Positions 17,482-25,755 of a stretch of DNA of 64,000 bases are shown one piece after another (position 1 is the first letter of the stretch; each line of letters opens with the position of its first letter). Both the position numbers and the translations under genes were made by a program. The stretch lies in the NCBI RefSeq assembly GCF_013322225.1, contig NZ_JAAMFB010000044.1, positions 1 to 64,000 of the forward strand, read 5' to 3'. Source of the stretch: Agrobacterium larrymoorei. Lineage in GTDB: Bacteria > Pseudomonadota > Alphaproteobacteria > Rhizobiales > Rhizobiaceae. The notes beneath the pieces were generated by a model that saw nothing but the letters and a program-made list of their open reading frames with translations, was not told where the DNA came from and did not search any database.

Positions 17482-17997
17482 GGGGTCAGACCAAGAGCAG
17501 TCCGAAATCGTACGCTAAGGCCGAACGAAGCATGAACAATGCCATAGCTGTGTTTAAGCATGGAATGTTGACCCCTCTGGTGGGGTGAATGTTCGGTGCT
17601 GATTGACAGGCGAGGCCGCCCATAAGATGAAACGGGCTGTGTTCTTCCACGAGCGGGGCGAGATCCGCGACCGGTCGTTCGAGAGCCAAGCATTCCGCGC
17701 CTCAGGGCTCAATCTCGTCGTCAGTGCAATCGTGCACTGGAATACGGTCTATCTTGATCGCGCGGTCACACAGCTGAAACGAGCCGGACGAGACATTCCT
17801 GATACTCTGTTGAAGCACATCTCGCCGCTGAGTTGGGAACATATCAACCTTACAGGCATCTACACCTGGGATGCCGAACATCAGATGCCCAACGGATTTC
17901 TACCGCTCCGTCTGCCAGTCGGCCTACGGCGGGTCGCATAAGTTCTCATTCCGTTCGCCCTTAGCGTACGATTTTGCACTGCTCTTGTTCCGACCCC
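17482..17997. mobile_element. 516-bp miniature Tn3-family element (TIME-like)
   Basis: Both ends carry 38-bp inverted repeats beginning GGGGTC and ending ACGCTAAG, the typical form of Tn3-family ends. The left (17482) and right (ending 17997) copies differ at four of the 38 positions, and similarity continues a further 15-18 bases inward. The inside holds only the C-terminal coding remnant of a transposase. This is the layout of a Tn3-derived inverted-repeat miniature element that would need a transposase from elsewhere to move. The flanking five bases (GAAAA left, AACTT right) do not match, so a clean target duplication is missing, in keeping with a later deletion on one side. Confidence 0.8.
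17603..17941 (+). pseudogene. Tn3-family transposase C-terminal remnant
   Basis: About 112 codons matching the extreme C-terminus of Tn3-family DDE transposases: VFFHERGEIRDRSFESQA, then NLVVSAIVHWNTVYLDRAV, then ISPLSWEHINLTGIYTW. The rest of the roughly 1000-residue protein is absent. The first codon is TTG, and no real start or ribosome binding site is present. The frame ends at the right inverted repeat, as expected for a transposase gene that reads out to the element end. It is not functional. Confidence 0.85.
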
Positions 17998-18167
17998 AAC
18001 TTCAGCGCATGCAATCACTACTGGCACTGCGCTAAGACGGCTATCGTGGTAACTTTAAAGATATGACGGCTGTCCGCCAAAACCCGACGGCGGAGGGTGC
18101 CTCTATTTGGTTCGGTTCTTGGCAAGTCAACTCTAGTCGACATGGCTGATCGGTCTTGGACGACCAT

Positions 18168-18848
18168 CTAACCCTTTGACAGAGTAGTTATAGGCCAGAA
18201 GCCATGGACGAGTACAATTCTATGCTCGGTACCATTTTGCTGGTGCTCGCTTTCTCGGACAATGTCTAATTTCCATCTAGGAGCGGCACGCAGGCCTTGG
18301 TCAGACCCGTAGCGTCGACGTAGCCGATCATCGACATTGGCAATTGTTCGGGTCATGGGTCCAACTCGTTCCAAACCTGCCATAATCGCAAAACCATGAC
18401 CTAGCGCGTAGGCGCCGGTCACAATCCGATCCACGCCTTCCGCGACATATTCATCATCCGAACTTCGGTTATTCGCATCGAGATACTTACACTCAATACA
18501 GAGGTAATCACCGCGCCTTCCGACTTGCTGACTGAATAAAATACGAATGTCGAGCCGACGAAATGCTATCACTCTACCGTCTTGGTCCACTATCGGCAGT
18601 TCGCCCTGATGCTCGATGTGATAACGTCCTCCGCCCGCCGCATCGCGTGCATCCTCGAAGCATGATGCAAGTTGACGAGTAAAACGCGGCTCCAGATGAC
18701 GGACATCGCCGATGAGACCGACTGTAGTCAAAATAGCGTCATTAAACGTGAACAGAATTTTTCGAAGAACCTGCGGCTGTATCCGGTGGAAGTTATTCGG
18801 TAGTATGGTGGACCCGACTGCCCCCAGATGATCGTTAAGAGCACTCAT
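18168..18848 (-). CDS. PD-(D/E)XK-like nuclease partner of the methyltransferase
   Basis: A 226-residue protein whose ATG overlaps the methyltransferase stop codon (ATGA, 18845-18848), so the two are co-translated. The core IAFRRLDIRILFSQQ followed by YLCIECKYLD gives Asp then E-C-K, a PD-(D/E)XK endonuclease signature. Upstream GGGRYHIEHQGELP may add an acidic residue. The C-terminus has no known domain. Its place after an adenine methyltransferase suggests a restriction subunit of a type II or type III-like modification system. No named restriction family is recognised, so specificity cannot be told. It is 171 bases from the Tn3 miniature element. Confidence 0.6.
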   Translation of the reverse strand: MSALNDHLGAVGSTILPNNFHRIQPQVLRKILFTFNDAILTTVGLIGDVRHLEPRFTRQLASCFEDARDAAGGGRYHIEHQGELPIVDQDGRVIAFRRLDIRILFSQQVGRRGDYLCIECKYLDANNRSSDDEYVAEGVDRIVTGAYALGHGFAIMAGLERVGPMTRTIANVDDRLRRRYGSDQGLRAAPRWKLDIVRESEHQQNGTEHRIVLVHGFWPITTLSKG

Positions 18849-21800
18849 GTAGCTGCACCGCTATCCACAGTGGTCTGCATAGGTTGCATTAAATCTGCAA
18901 GAATTCGGTCTCCGTCAGAGAAGGCTGCCGCGGGAGTGAAGCATCGATACCTTGCGGGCTTCGCAATGATGAGCGCGTCTTGCACGTACAACCTCAAGCT
19001 TCGGAGGGGCTTTAGGTAGGGAAGTTCAGAGCCTCCCAAAGCGGATGAAAAATCCTGGGGAGCCACATCCGCAAGCTTTGCTTGTCTTATGTCTCCTCCT
19101 TTTGCAGCTCCCTTCCGCCCCAAGCTGAATCTCATCACGACAAGATCATTTGCGGCAGCAGCATAGCATTCGGGTGTGAGAACCTGATCGTCGTCGTCGT
19201 CCGCGTACTCATTCAAAGCGCTACAGAGGTTTGTAGCATAGGTGAGGACCTCGTCGGCGGAGGGCTCCATGTCCATCGATGATCTGTCGCTAGGGGTCTC
19301 GAACATTACTGCTCGCGCTCGTCGGACCGCGTCACTGAGAATTGCCTTTTCCGGGGCGATCAGTCCGCATGCGTCGTAAACAAGCTCATCGAGTTTTTGG
19401 AGGATCGGCTTGGTCTCAAGGCTGTTTGCAAGTCTGTTTTCAAGTTCGGCGAGGTCCTCAATAACCTGAGGATTAAGTTGTTCGAGCCTCGGAAGCCAGA
19501 TATTGTCGAGATCTACCCGCTCCACTTTCGTCTGTTTGATTCCTAATGTGCAGCCAATTAAGGCAAGCTGGTAGGCTACGAAAGACGAATTCATAACGGC
19601 GGTAAGCGCACGGGCCATTAGATTGCTCGATGCGGCGAACGAAATGCCAATGAAAGATTCGTTAAAGGCTAGATCGCGCTCGTCAAAAGCTGCTGTGTAG
19701 CGGCCCCGTTCGAGTGCTGCCGTTAAACCACCTTCCGGTAGGAGGACCAAGGGGCCTCTATAGCGATCAAGGCCATACGCGCGATTTGCATGCGGCGCGT
19801 CAAAAATTGAAAGATTGCGAGCGACCCGCATGGCACTGAACTGCCGAGTGGTTAGAATAGGCAAGCCTTGAAGGTGTGTGGCTGGGTATTTTTTCCCCGG
19901 CTGGTAGCCTTGGCCAGCGGGCAGGCTCAGTTCCGCCAACAATGCCGCGAATGTGGTGACGTGTTTATTACGTGCAAGGCGCTCAACAAACCAGACGTCG
20001 CGTTCTTCACCATAGGCGGCAGTCTTCAACAGCTCAGGACGAAGAGCCAGCAGATCTAAAGGAACGCCCTTGGCGGGATCCGCGGGAAGCTCAAAGATTC
20101 CGGTGCTTTCAAATGTCGACGTCCACGGAAGGTTAATAACTGTGGCTGTGTCTGGATCCACAGGCAGGCAATTCGAGAAGAACAGAAGGGCTGGTCCAGC
20201 CGCAGCCTTCGCTTCTCCCTGTTCTGCCTCGTATTCTTGAAACAGTCGCGATAATCGAAGCTGCGCCATGTTGACCAAACTAACGTTCGGAAAGGCCCGA
20301 AGCAGTCGATTTCGGCGCTCGGCTGCACCTCGCTCAAGGCTGAAAAACGGTGTCGCTTTCATCACCAAAGCCAAGCGGGTCTTTGAGTGGGAGAAATCGC
20401 GGCACCTCCAGAGAAAGGCCCAATCGTTGGATCTTTGCGGCAGAGGAACACCGGACAAGCGAGCGTAGGTGATTCCTGATCGCCGCTCCGGTTCCTGCTC
20501 GAGTTCCTCCGGATCGTCTCCACGTCCTTTCGCGTCGCGCTCTAGTTTTACGAGCGCGCGATCGGCTTCTTTGGCTTTTGGATCATGAGTCCAGGGCGGA
20601 TTTCCAATAATGGCGTCAAACTGCGGTTGGCCTAAGACCTCACCCTCGGTCATGCGCGCGGCTAGCCTCGGGTCGAATGTACTTGTTGAGAACAAGACTT
20701 TTTCGTGCAAGGGATCGAATTTCAGGCAGTCCAGGGCGTCGATTCCACGTGGGGGATTTGGATCGAGCTCGAGAAGCGCAAGATAAAGACTGAATGCCGC
20801 TACTGATAACGCAGCTGGACTTATATCGACTCCTCGAATTTGCCACATAAGCGTATCGCGCACCAGCTCGCGGGTGACCGGTTGTTTACGAGAATGAAGC
20901 CAGACAAGGCGCCGCAGGCTCTCTACAAGAAAAACGCCAGAACCGCAGGCAGGGTCCAGCACTCGTGCCGTAGGCTCAAGCCCTTCAAATACAGGGTCAA
21001 GTACAAGATCGACGAGATTGATGGGCGTATAGTGTACGCCGAGCTTTTGTTCGCCGTCCGTGTCCGCCATGTGCACGAATTTTTCGTAGATCGAACTAAT
21101 TAACTCAACCGGGATCGCGTCGAAGCGGAATGGAAACAGACGGCCTTGCTTGTCCGAAACGTTGAAATGGCCGAAGAAATCGCTCAGTGGTTCCAGCCAG
21201 GCGGCACTATGGCCGAGTTGATCACGCTCCGCGGCCTCGTTTTCAATCGGAAAAAGGTCACCATTGAATGTCGCACGGATCCACCGAAACAAGCCATAGG
21301 TGCTGTCGAGATCTCCCAGAATACTATGTAGTTCACCTCTACCAAATCGTGCCTCGAGTTCACCTTCAGTCACATACCCCCGATGGACTAGATACTGAAA
21401 GAAGATGCATCGTCCGACAAGCTTTTGTGCTAGAGCAGGTCGTATGCCGCGGCTGACAAGGTTACGGAGAAGCGCGGTGAGTTCACGTAATAGGACATTA
21501 TCGATCCGTGTACGCCGATCTATACGACGTGCGAACTCCGAGCGCCAGAAGCCGCCCATAGCGACATGTCGGCGCCCGCACACTTGCCGCAGCTGAGTAA
21601 GGGCCTGATCAAGTCCATTGGAGAGCGTGAATTCACCTAGAAGCGGAGACTCGTGCCCAAAGGCCTCTGGCGGCTGGTAGGCATTATAAATTCTGACATA
21701 TTGGGGAGTTGTTACCCAAAGCAATGGTGCCACGCCGAAGTTCCAGGCGAGCCGATGCCATTCGGTCTCACTGTCGGCTTGTGTCTCTGACGACTTGAAG

Positions 21801-22006
21801 ACAATAACCGGAGCAGTACCCACCTTGAAGACAGCATCGGCAGACAAACCATGGTCGGCCGACATCAATGGGGCCACACGAGCCCCATCCCCCGCTGATA
21901 AACGCTCGCTACCAGGTAGAACCATACCCTCTGACGGTATCCCGTCGGGCCTAAAATAGCCCGCCCCTTCCAGGATACGTTGGGCGAGCGGCGTCATCTC
22001 GTTCAT
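18845..22006 (-). CDS. Large class I N6-adenine DNA methyltransferase
   Basis: A 1053-residue SAM-dependent DNA methyltransferase of the Eco57I/PglX-like group. SAM motif I LDPACGSGVFLVESL lies near residue 350, just after a YTPINLVDLVLDP segment. Catalytic motif IV FDAIIGNPPWTHDP lies near 470. The N-terminal 300 residues contain VIVFKSSETQADSETEW, a weak restriction-domain-like segment; if degenerate it would be a relic of a type IIG fusion. The C-terminal 400 residues should hold target recognition, with LGIKQTKVERVDLDNIWLP typical of such regions. It sits between a MerR-like regulator gene and a PD-(D/E)XK gene, all on the minus strand, forming a compact modification/restriction cassette. 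Confidence 0.8.
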   Translation of the reverse strand: MNEMTPLAQRILEGAGYFRPDGIPSEGMVLPGSERLSAGDGARVAPLMSADHGLSADAVFKVGTAPVIVFKSSETQADSETEWHRLAWNFGVAPLLWVTTPQYVRIYNAYQPPEAFGHESPLLGEFTLSNGLDQALTQLRQVCGRRHVAMGGFWRSEFARRIDRRTRIDNVLLRELTALLRNLVSRGIRPALAQKLVGRCIFFQYLVHRGYVTEGELEARFGRGELHSILGDLDSTYGLFRWIRATFNGDLFPIENEAAERDQLGHSAAWLEPLSDFFGHFNVSDKQGRLFPFRFDAIPVELISSIYEKFVHMADTDGEQKLGVHYTPINLVDLVLDPVFEGLEPTARVLDPACGSGVFLVESLRRLVWLHSRKQPVTRELVRDTLMWQIRGVDISPAALSVAAFSLYLALLELDPNPPRGIDALDCLKFDPLHEKVLFSTSTFDPRLAARMTEGEVLGQPQFDAIIGNPPWTHDPKAKEADRALVKLERDAKGRGDDPEELEQEPERRSGITYARLSGVPLPQRSNDWAFLWRCRDFSHSKTRLALVMKATPFFSLERGAAERRNRLLRAFPNVSLVNMAQLRLSRLFQEYEAEQGEAKAAAGPALLFFSNCLPVDPDTATVINLPWTSTFESTGIFELPADPAKGVPLDLLALRPELLKTAAYGEERDVWFVERLARNKHVTTFAALLAELSLPAGQGYQPGKKYPATHLQGLPILTTRQFSAMRVARNLSIFDAPHANRAYGLDRYRGPLVLLPEGGLTAALERGRYTAAFDERDLAFNESFIGISFAASSNLMARALTAVMNSSFVAYQLALIGCTLGIKQTKVERVDLDNIWLPRLEQLNPQVIEDLAELENRLANSLETKPILQKLDELVYDACGLIAPEKAILSDAVRRARAVMFETPSDRSSMDMEPSADEVLTYATNLCSALNEYADDDDDQVLTPECYAAAANDLVVMRFSLGRKGAAKGGDIRQAKLADVAPQDFSSALGGSELPYLKPLRSLRLYVQDALIIAKPARYRCFTPAAAFSDGDRILADLMQPMQTTVDSGAAT

Positions 22007-22067
22007 TTTACCCGCCTAGTCGCAAACAGTGGCAGTTTGTGTAGACGATTCTTGTGGCCAGTCGGCA

Positions 22068-22532
22068 TTATCGACGTCTCTCGTTGCTGGCGATGACCGC
22101 TGGTGGGAATTGCAGATGTCCCTGCGCATTTTCCGGTTCTGCCGCAAGGAGACTTTCCCGTAGGCGACCTATAATTGGAGAACAGGGGACAACCAAAATC
22201 GGGTCAGACTCGTTTTGAAGTGTAAGAGATTCCAGTATGCAAATTTTTGCGAAATCCCGACCGACCACAATACAACATGGGTCTAGCTCCAACCAAGAAA
22301 GGTCATGGCAGGCATTTACAACCTTATCCATACGGTCCTCGACGGCGCTAATCCGGACGCCGTAGTCCCGTACAAGCTCGGCGATAACAGCAATTGCAAC
22401 CACGTCTCCGGGAGTGAAGGTAGGACCGTGGCCGCGATGCTGTGTAAGAGCTTGTATTGCGCCTCGCCACGTTCGAAATGTTTCGACTGGAATGGAGAGA
22501 AGCTCTCGAATTTGTCCTTGTGTGAACCGCAT
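22068..22532 (-). CDS. MerR-like HTH protein of the methyltransferase cassette
   Basis: About 154 residues from ATG 22532; an ATG five codons earlier (22547) is possible. The N-terminus RFTQGQIRELLSIPVETFRTW followed by FTPGDVVAIAVIAELV matches the winged-helix DNA-binding part of MerR-like proteins. The C-terminal 60 residues carry no known ligand-binding domain. It lies 61 bases upstream of the methyltransferase on the same strand, so it is probably the first gene of the operon and its regulator. Control of modification before restriction is a usual role for such small HTH proteins; here that is inference. Confidence 0.6.
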   Translation of the reverse strand: MRFTQGQIRELLSIPVETFRTWRGAIQALTQHRGHGPTFTPGDVVAIAVIAELVRDYGVRISAVEDRMDKVVNACHDLSWLELDPCCIVVGRDFAKICILESLTLQNESDPILVVPCSPIIGRLRESLLAAEPENAQGHLQFPPAVIASNERRR

Positions 22533-22762
22533 GCCACAGGATAACATCGGTTTGACCCCGTGACAACCTGTTGTATACCACGTTACTGTTCCTATTGCAT
22601 ACAGACATTTTCCTTGCGTCGGACGTAGCGCCGCTGGTTAAGGACAAAACGCGGAGTTTTGCAGCTTTTAGATGCTGTTTTGCCGACTATCTAGTTCGTA
22701 TTTGCCCTTGAGCTATGCACAGACCTTTGTCACAATAATAAGATATGAGCTTTCTCGGCCTA

Positions 22763-23707
22763 TCACTCGATCGGCTCAACCTGTTTACGACCTCTATTAA
22801 GTCGCTCATATTTCTGTTTGCTGTTTACGATCGCCTCGTCGAGTTTTCGATCCAGTGGAATAATGCTGGTATCGATGCCGTCCGTAAGCGACAAAGTTTG
22901 GCGAAGATTCCGAGAGGTCTTCAGCGTCATAACTGAAATGTTTGCTACAGCTTCAAGTAAGCTATGGAATAATCTTCGATATTTCAAGCTTACGTTTAGT
23001 ATTGATCCCATTTCCATATTATGGAATGGTGAAAAAGAAAATTCACTTGACCGTTCGCTATTTTCTTGAACATCGATCATCCAGATCAGGCTATGAGCCG
23101 ACGGGTGTGTATAGTTGCAAAGTATTTGGTACGCTTCGTAATTGTCTGGCGATCCGGTCTCGTTTAACGTGTTTATATAGTCACGAGCAGAACGAGGTGT
23201 ATGGCCAACCTGCTTTTGCTCTCCGGTAGTTTGGATGCGGGCGTGAGTGAAGTGTATTAGCTCGTCCTCAAGCTTTTTCGTTACCACCAACGTCCAGCCA
23301 ACATCCCCGGCAAGGCAAGCTTGGATCGTACGATGGTTTTCTGCCAGCGTGGTTGCTGCATAGCGCAAGACAAAATAAGAGTCTGCGACAGCCTCTATCA
23401 AGCCGCGTGCGGCGGCGGCCCAGGCGAGTAAATTTTTACTTCTGTAAGCTTCGATAGCGCCTTCTGCCCAGCGCTGAGATCGAAGTAACGAGGTGAGGGT
23501 GCACAACTCCGTGCGCTGCAGTATCTCATCCCACATTATCCTATTCATTTCTGCCGTGTCTTGCACGTTGAGACTGGACATGTTTTGGATGCTATATTCA
23601 GAACCAAAGCCCCTATTTATGAGAGCCTCCGCAATTTTGCCGAAGTATGGAGCTGAGGCCCCAAAAATATCAATTGCACTTTTTTCAGAGAATAGTCCGT
23701 AATTCAC
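22763..23707 (-). CDS. Uncharacterised protein in the defence island
   Basis: A 314-residue protein that I do not recognise. It starts with GTG at 23707, with GGAG eight bases upstream. It is mainly helical by composition. WAAAARGLIEAVADSYFVLRYAATTL followed by CNYTHPSAHSLIWM recalls the helical ligand- or RNA-binding domains of DUF5677/HEPN-like proteins, but no R-x4-6-H motif is clear. The coding sequence and its flanks look AT-richer than the genes around it, which suggests separate acquisition. It has its own promoter region between 23708 and 24030 and no obvious partner gene. Its location points to a conflict role, but function is unknown. Confidence 0.6.
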   Translation of the reverse strand: MNYGLFSEKSAIDIFGASAPYFGKIAEALINRGFGSEYSIQNMSSLNVQDTAEMNRIMWDEILQRTELCTLTSLLRSQRWAEGAIEAYRSKNLLAWAAAARGLIEAVADSYFVLRYAATTLAENHRTIQACLAGDVGWTLVVTKKLEDELIHFTHARIQTTGEQKQVGHTPRSARDYINTLNETGSPDNYEAYQILCNYTHPSAHSLIWMIDVQENSERSSEFSFSPFHNMEMGSILNVSLKYRRLFHSLLEAVANISVMTLKTSRNLRQTLSLTDGIDTSIIPLDRKLDEAIVNSKQKYERLNRGRKQVEPIE

Positions 23708-24030
23708 ATTAAATCTCCATCCAACATCAGCCTTAAAATACTAAAAGTCTTAAGCTAGAGTTGCTGAGAGGATACAGGCCGGGTTTCCACAAACTAAATA
23801 TGGAACAGACCTTCCATTATACCGGAACCTTCGACGAGGTTGCCAGCGATTAGTATACGCAAGGCGTATTGCAGCCGTTCGCAGTTGCGACCGGCCCTAT
23901 TCAATGAGGCCGGTTTCGCTTCTGTCGTTTCCCACTCCAAAGCCACTCATCGCGGTGACAAGCGGAAAGCGGTCACGATCAACCCCTACATGTGAAAATC
24001 GCTTACGTGCAGGGTATTGATAGCAAACGA
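23708..24030. other. Non-coding interval with one strong hairpin
   Basis: No convincing gene in 320 bases. At 23890-23914 there is a perfect 7-bp inverted repeat (ACCGGCC / GGCCGGT) with an 11-base loop, followed by a T-rich stretch. It could terminate transcription entering from the left, but no plus-strand gene ends nearby. Confidence 0.4.
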
Positions 24031-25188
24031 CTACGATGGATCTGTTTTCCTGTCTGGTAACACGTCATACTGAGCATACGCGTCCAGCATCATTTGCGTA
24101 TAATCGCTCGTGCTCGAGGTTGTCACGCCGATACCCGGCCAGTGAAAAGGTGGAGTGGACCACATCGTTTCAACTTCAATCTCGATACCCAGTTGCGCCG
24201 CTACAATCAAAGCCTGAACCGGCTCCTTGTCCTGCGGCCACAAATCTTCATCAAGCGCGATACAAGCGTCATTTTCATCATCGACACTAACCTGCGCCTG
24301 AAGAGCGCCGAGCCTCTCGCTGATATTTGTGGCGTCATCAAGCAGAGCGCTTCGGAGGAGAAGAATGATCTTCTCGCCATTCAAGTCGAGTTTGGGACTG
24401 TCATCGACAACCCGAAAATCAGGCGCGCCTCTGTCAACGCCTCCATCAGCTCTCACGTGCTGGAGAGATCTCCCATCATCTCCACACCAGAACGCTTTCT
24501 CATATATGTCGAGAGGAGATGCCCCGCACTCCGGACAATGCCAAAGATTCTTGGCGATTTGAGTGCCGGTAATTTTTCCATCGCAATGCATGCAAAACCA
24601 TACATCCGACTCGCCGCCCCACAGCGGATGGCGGACTATCCCGTCTACGTCTGGCTTTGTGGAACGGCGTGCCCAATCTGTCGAGATTTCGCCTCGAACC
24701 TGGAGAGCGAGATCATTCGCCACACCAAGTGCTTTCTGAAGGAATTTCTGTTCAAACACCGGATAGTTCCTGTCATTTTCAGGCGATGTCTGGACGATTG
24801 GTGCGGCGCCAGGGTTTTCGGAAACCTTGATGCTCCATCCGTCTCCGGCCATAATGACGTCGTGGGAAACCACTTGAAGGCGGTATGAATGACCTTCAAT
24901 TACACCATGTCCGGCCTGTTCGAGGTATGCGAAGCGGCGTGCCATCGCTTCAGCGTTTCCAAGCTGAAAATCTGCCGTCGGAAGGGCTTGGTGAACGAAT
25001 TCTTTGATGATCGCTATTTGGTCGGGATTGGGGGTCCAATCCTTTTTGCTCGCGGAGACGAGTTTCGTCCAATTCGCAAAACCCAGTTTCTCCGCGACAA
25101 AATCTAGGGCCTGGACTTGTGTGAGCCCGCTAGCCCGGGCGTATCGCTTTGCAAGATGCTTGATGCTGCTCAGTTTTTTTTCGGTCAT
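24031..25188 (-). CDS. Uncharacterised protein with N-terminal helical domain and zinc ribbon
   Basis: About 385 residues from the ATG near 25188, chosen for AGGA some 8 bases upstream; the frame is open 61 codons further but without similarity to anything I know. The N-terminus KHLAKRYARASGLTQVQALD then EKLGFANWTKLVSA is a short helical module seen at the start of many plasmid-borne proteins of unknown role. WFCMHCDGKITG followed by WHCPECGASPLD, in the middle, forms a four-cysteine zinc ribbon. The C-terminal region has acidic stretches. It is monocistronic and has no recognised enzyme motif. It lies between the unknown 22763 gene and the NACHT-like gene. Confidence 0.6.
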   Translation of the reverse strand: MTEKKLSSIKHLAKRYARASGLTQVQALDFVAEKLGFANWTKLVSASKKDWTPNPDQIAIIKEFVHQALPTADFQLGNAEAMARRFAYLEQAGHGVIEGHSYRLQVVSHDVIMAGDGWSIKVSENPGAAPIVQTSPENDRNYPVFEQKFLQKALGVANDLALQVRGEISTDWARRSTKPDVDGIVRHPLWGGESDVWFCMHCDGKITGTQIAKNLWHCPECGASPLDIYEKAFWCGDDGRSLQHVRADGGVDRGAPDFRVVDDSPKLDLNGEKIILLLRSALLDDATNISERLGALQAQVSVDDENDACIALDEDLWPQDKEPVQALIVAAQLGIEIEVETMWSTPPFHWPGIGVTTSSTSDYTQMMLDAYAQYDVLPDRKTDPS

Positions 25189-25463
25189 ATCCATATCCTG
25201 AAATGATCCGACCATGTGCCCGCTAATGACCAGACCATGCCGATGGGCAGGGAGTGACACCTTGAAAATAAAACGCTGAACTAGCTTTGCGTGGCGGGCA
25301 CACCGGCCCGCGTGTAGGGCCACCCTTTGTATGCAAAAATGGAGATGACCGTCAAGTCGATCCGTATTCATACTTGCGGATCTGCGAACGCATGCCGATT
25401 ACATAACGACATTCGCCAACTCAACGCGCTAAGGCACCGCGATCAATGTAGAGTTCATCGCTT

Positions 25464-25655
25464 TTACTCTTCCACCAACCGCAGCATGGGCGACGCACCT
25501 AAAGCACGGAATGTCCTCAGGTCAACCTGGATCATCGGGCCACGCGGTGTGTGCATGGTGAGCGTGCTGATGTCGACATCAAGGCCCGATTTATGAACGT
25601 CTCGAATGGCGTCGTTCAGCTGTCGAAGCGCTGCGTCCGTTCTCGTGGGCCGAGT
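25464..25655 (-). pseudogene. Orphan 3' gene fragment without a start codon
   Basis: A 63-codon open stretch with coding-like composition, ending at TAA 25464-25466. It contains LRQLNDAIRDVHKSGLDVDI and a later TFRALGASPMLRLVEE. The frame is closed by TGA just upstream, and no start codon or ribosome binding site fits. It is probably the 3' end of a lost gene. The rest of the interval between 25189 and 25755 shows nothing else I can support. Confidence 0.35.
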
Positions 25656-25755
25656 TCAACACCCAACCGTGAACTGGAACACCAACTGCCGGAATTTTTG
25701 TGCTTCTACTTAGCCTGATCCTTGTTGGTGATAGTAAAACTGGTGATTATTATCC

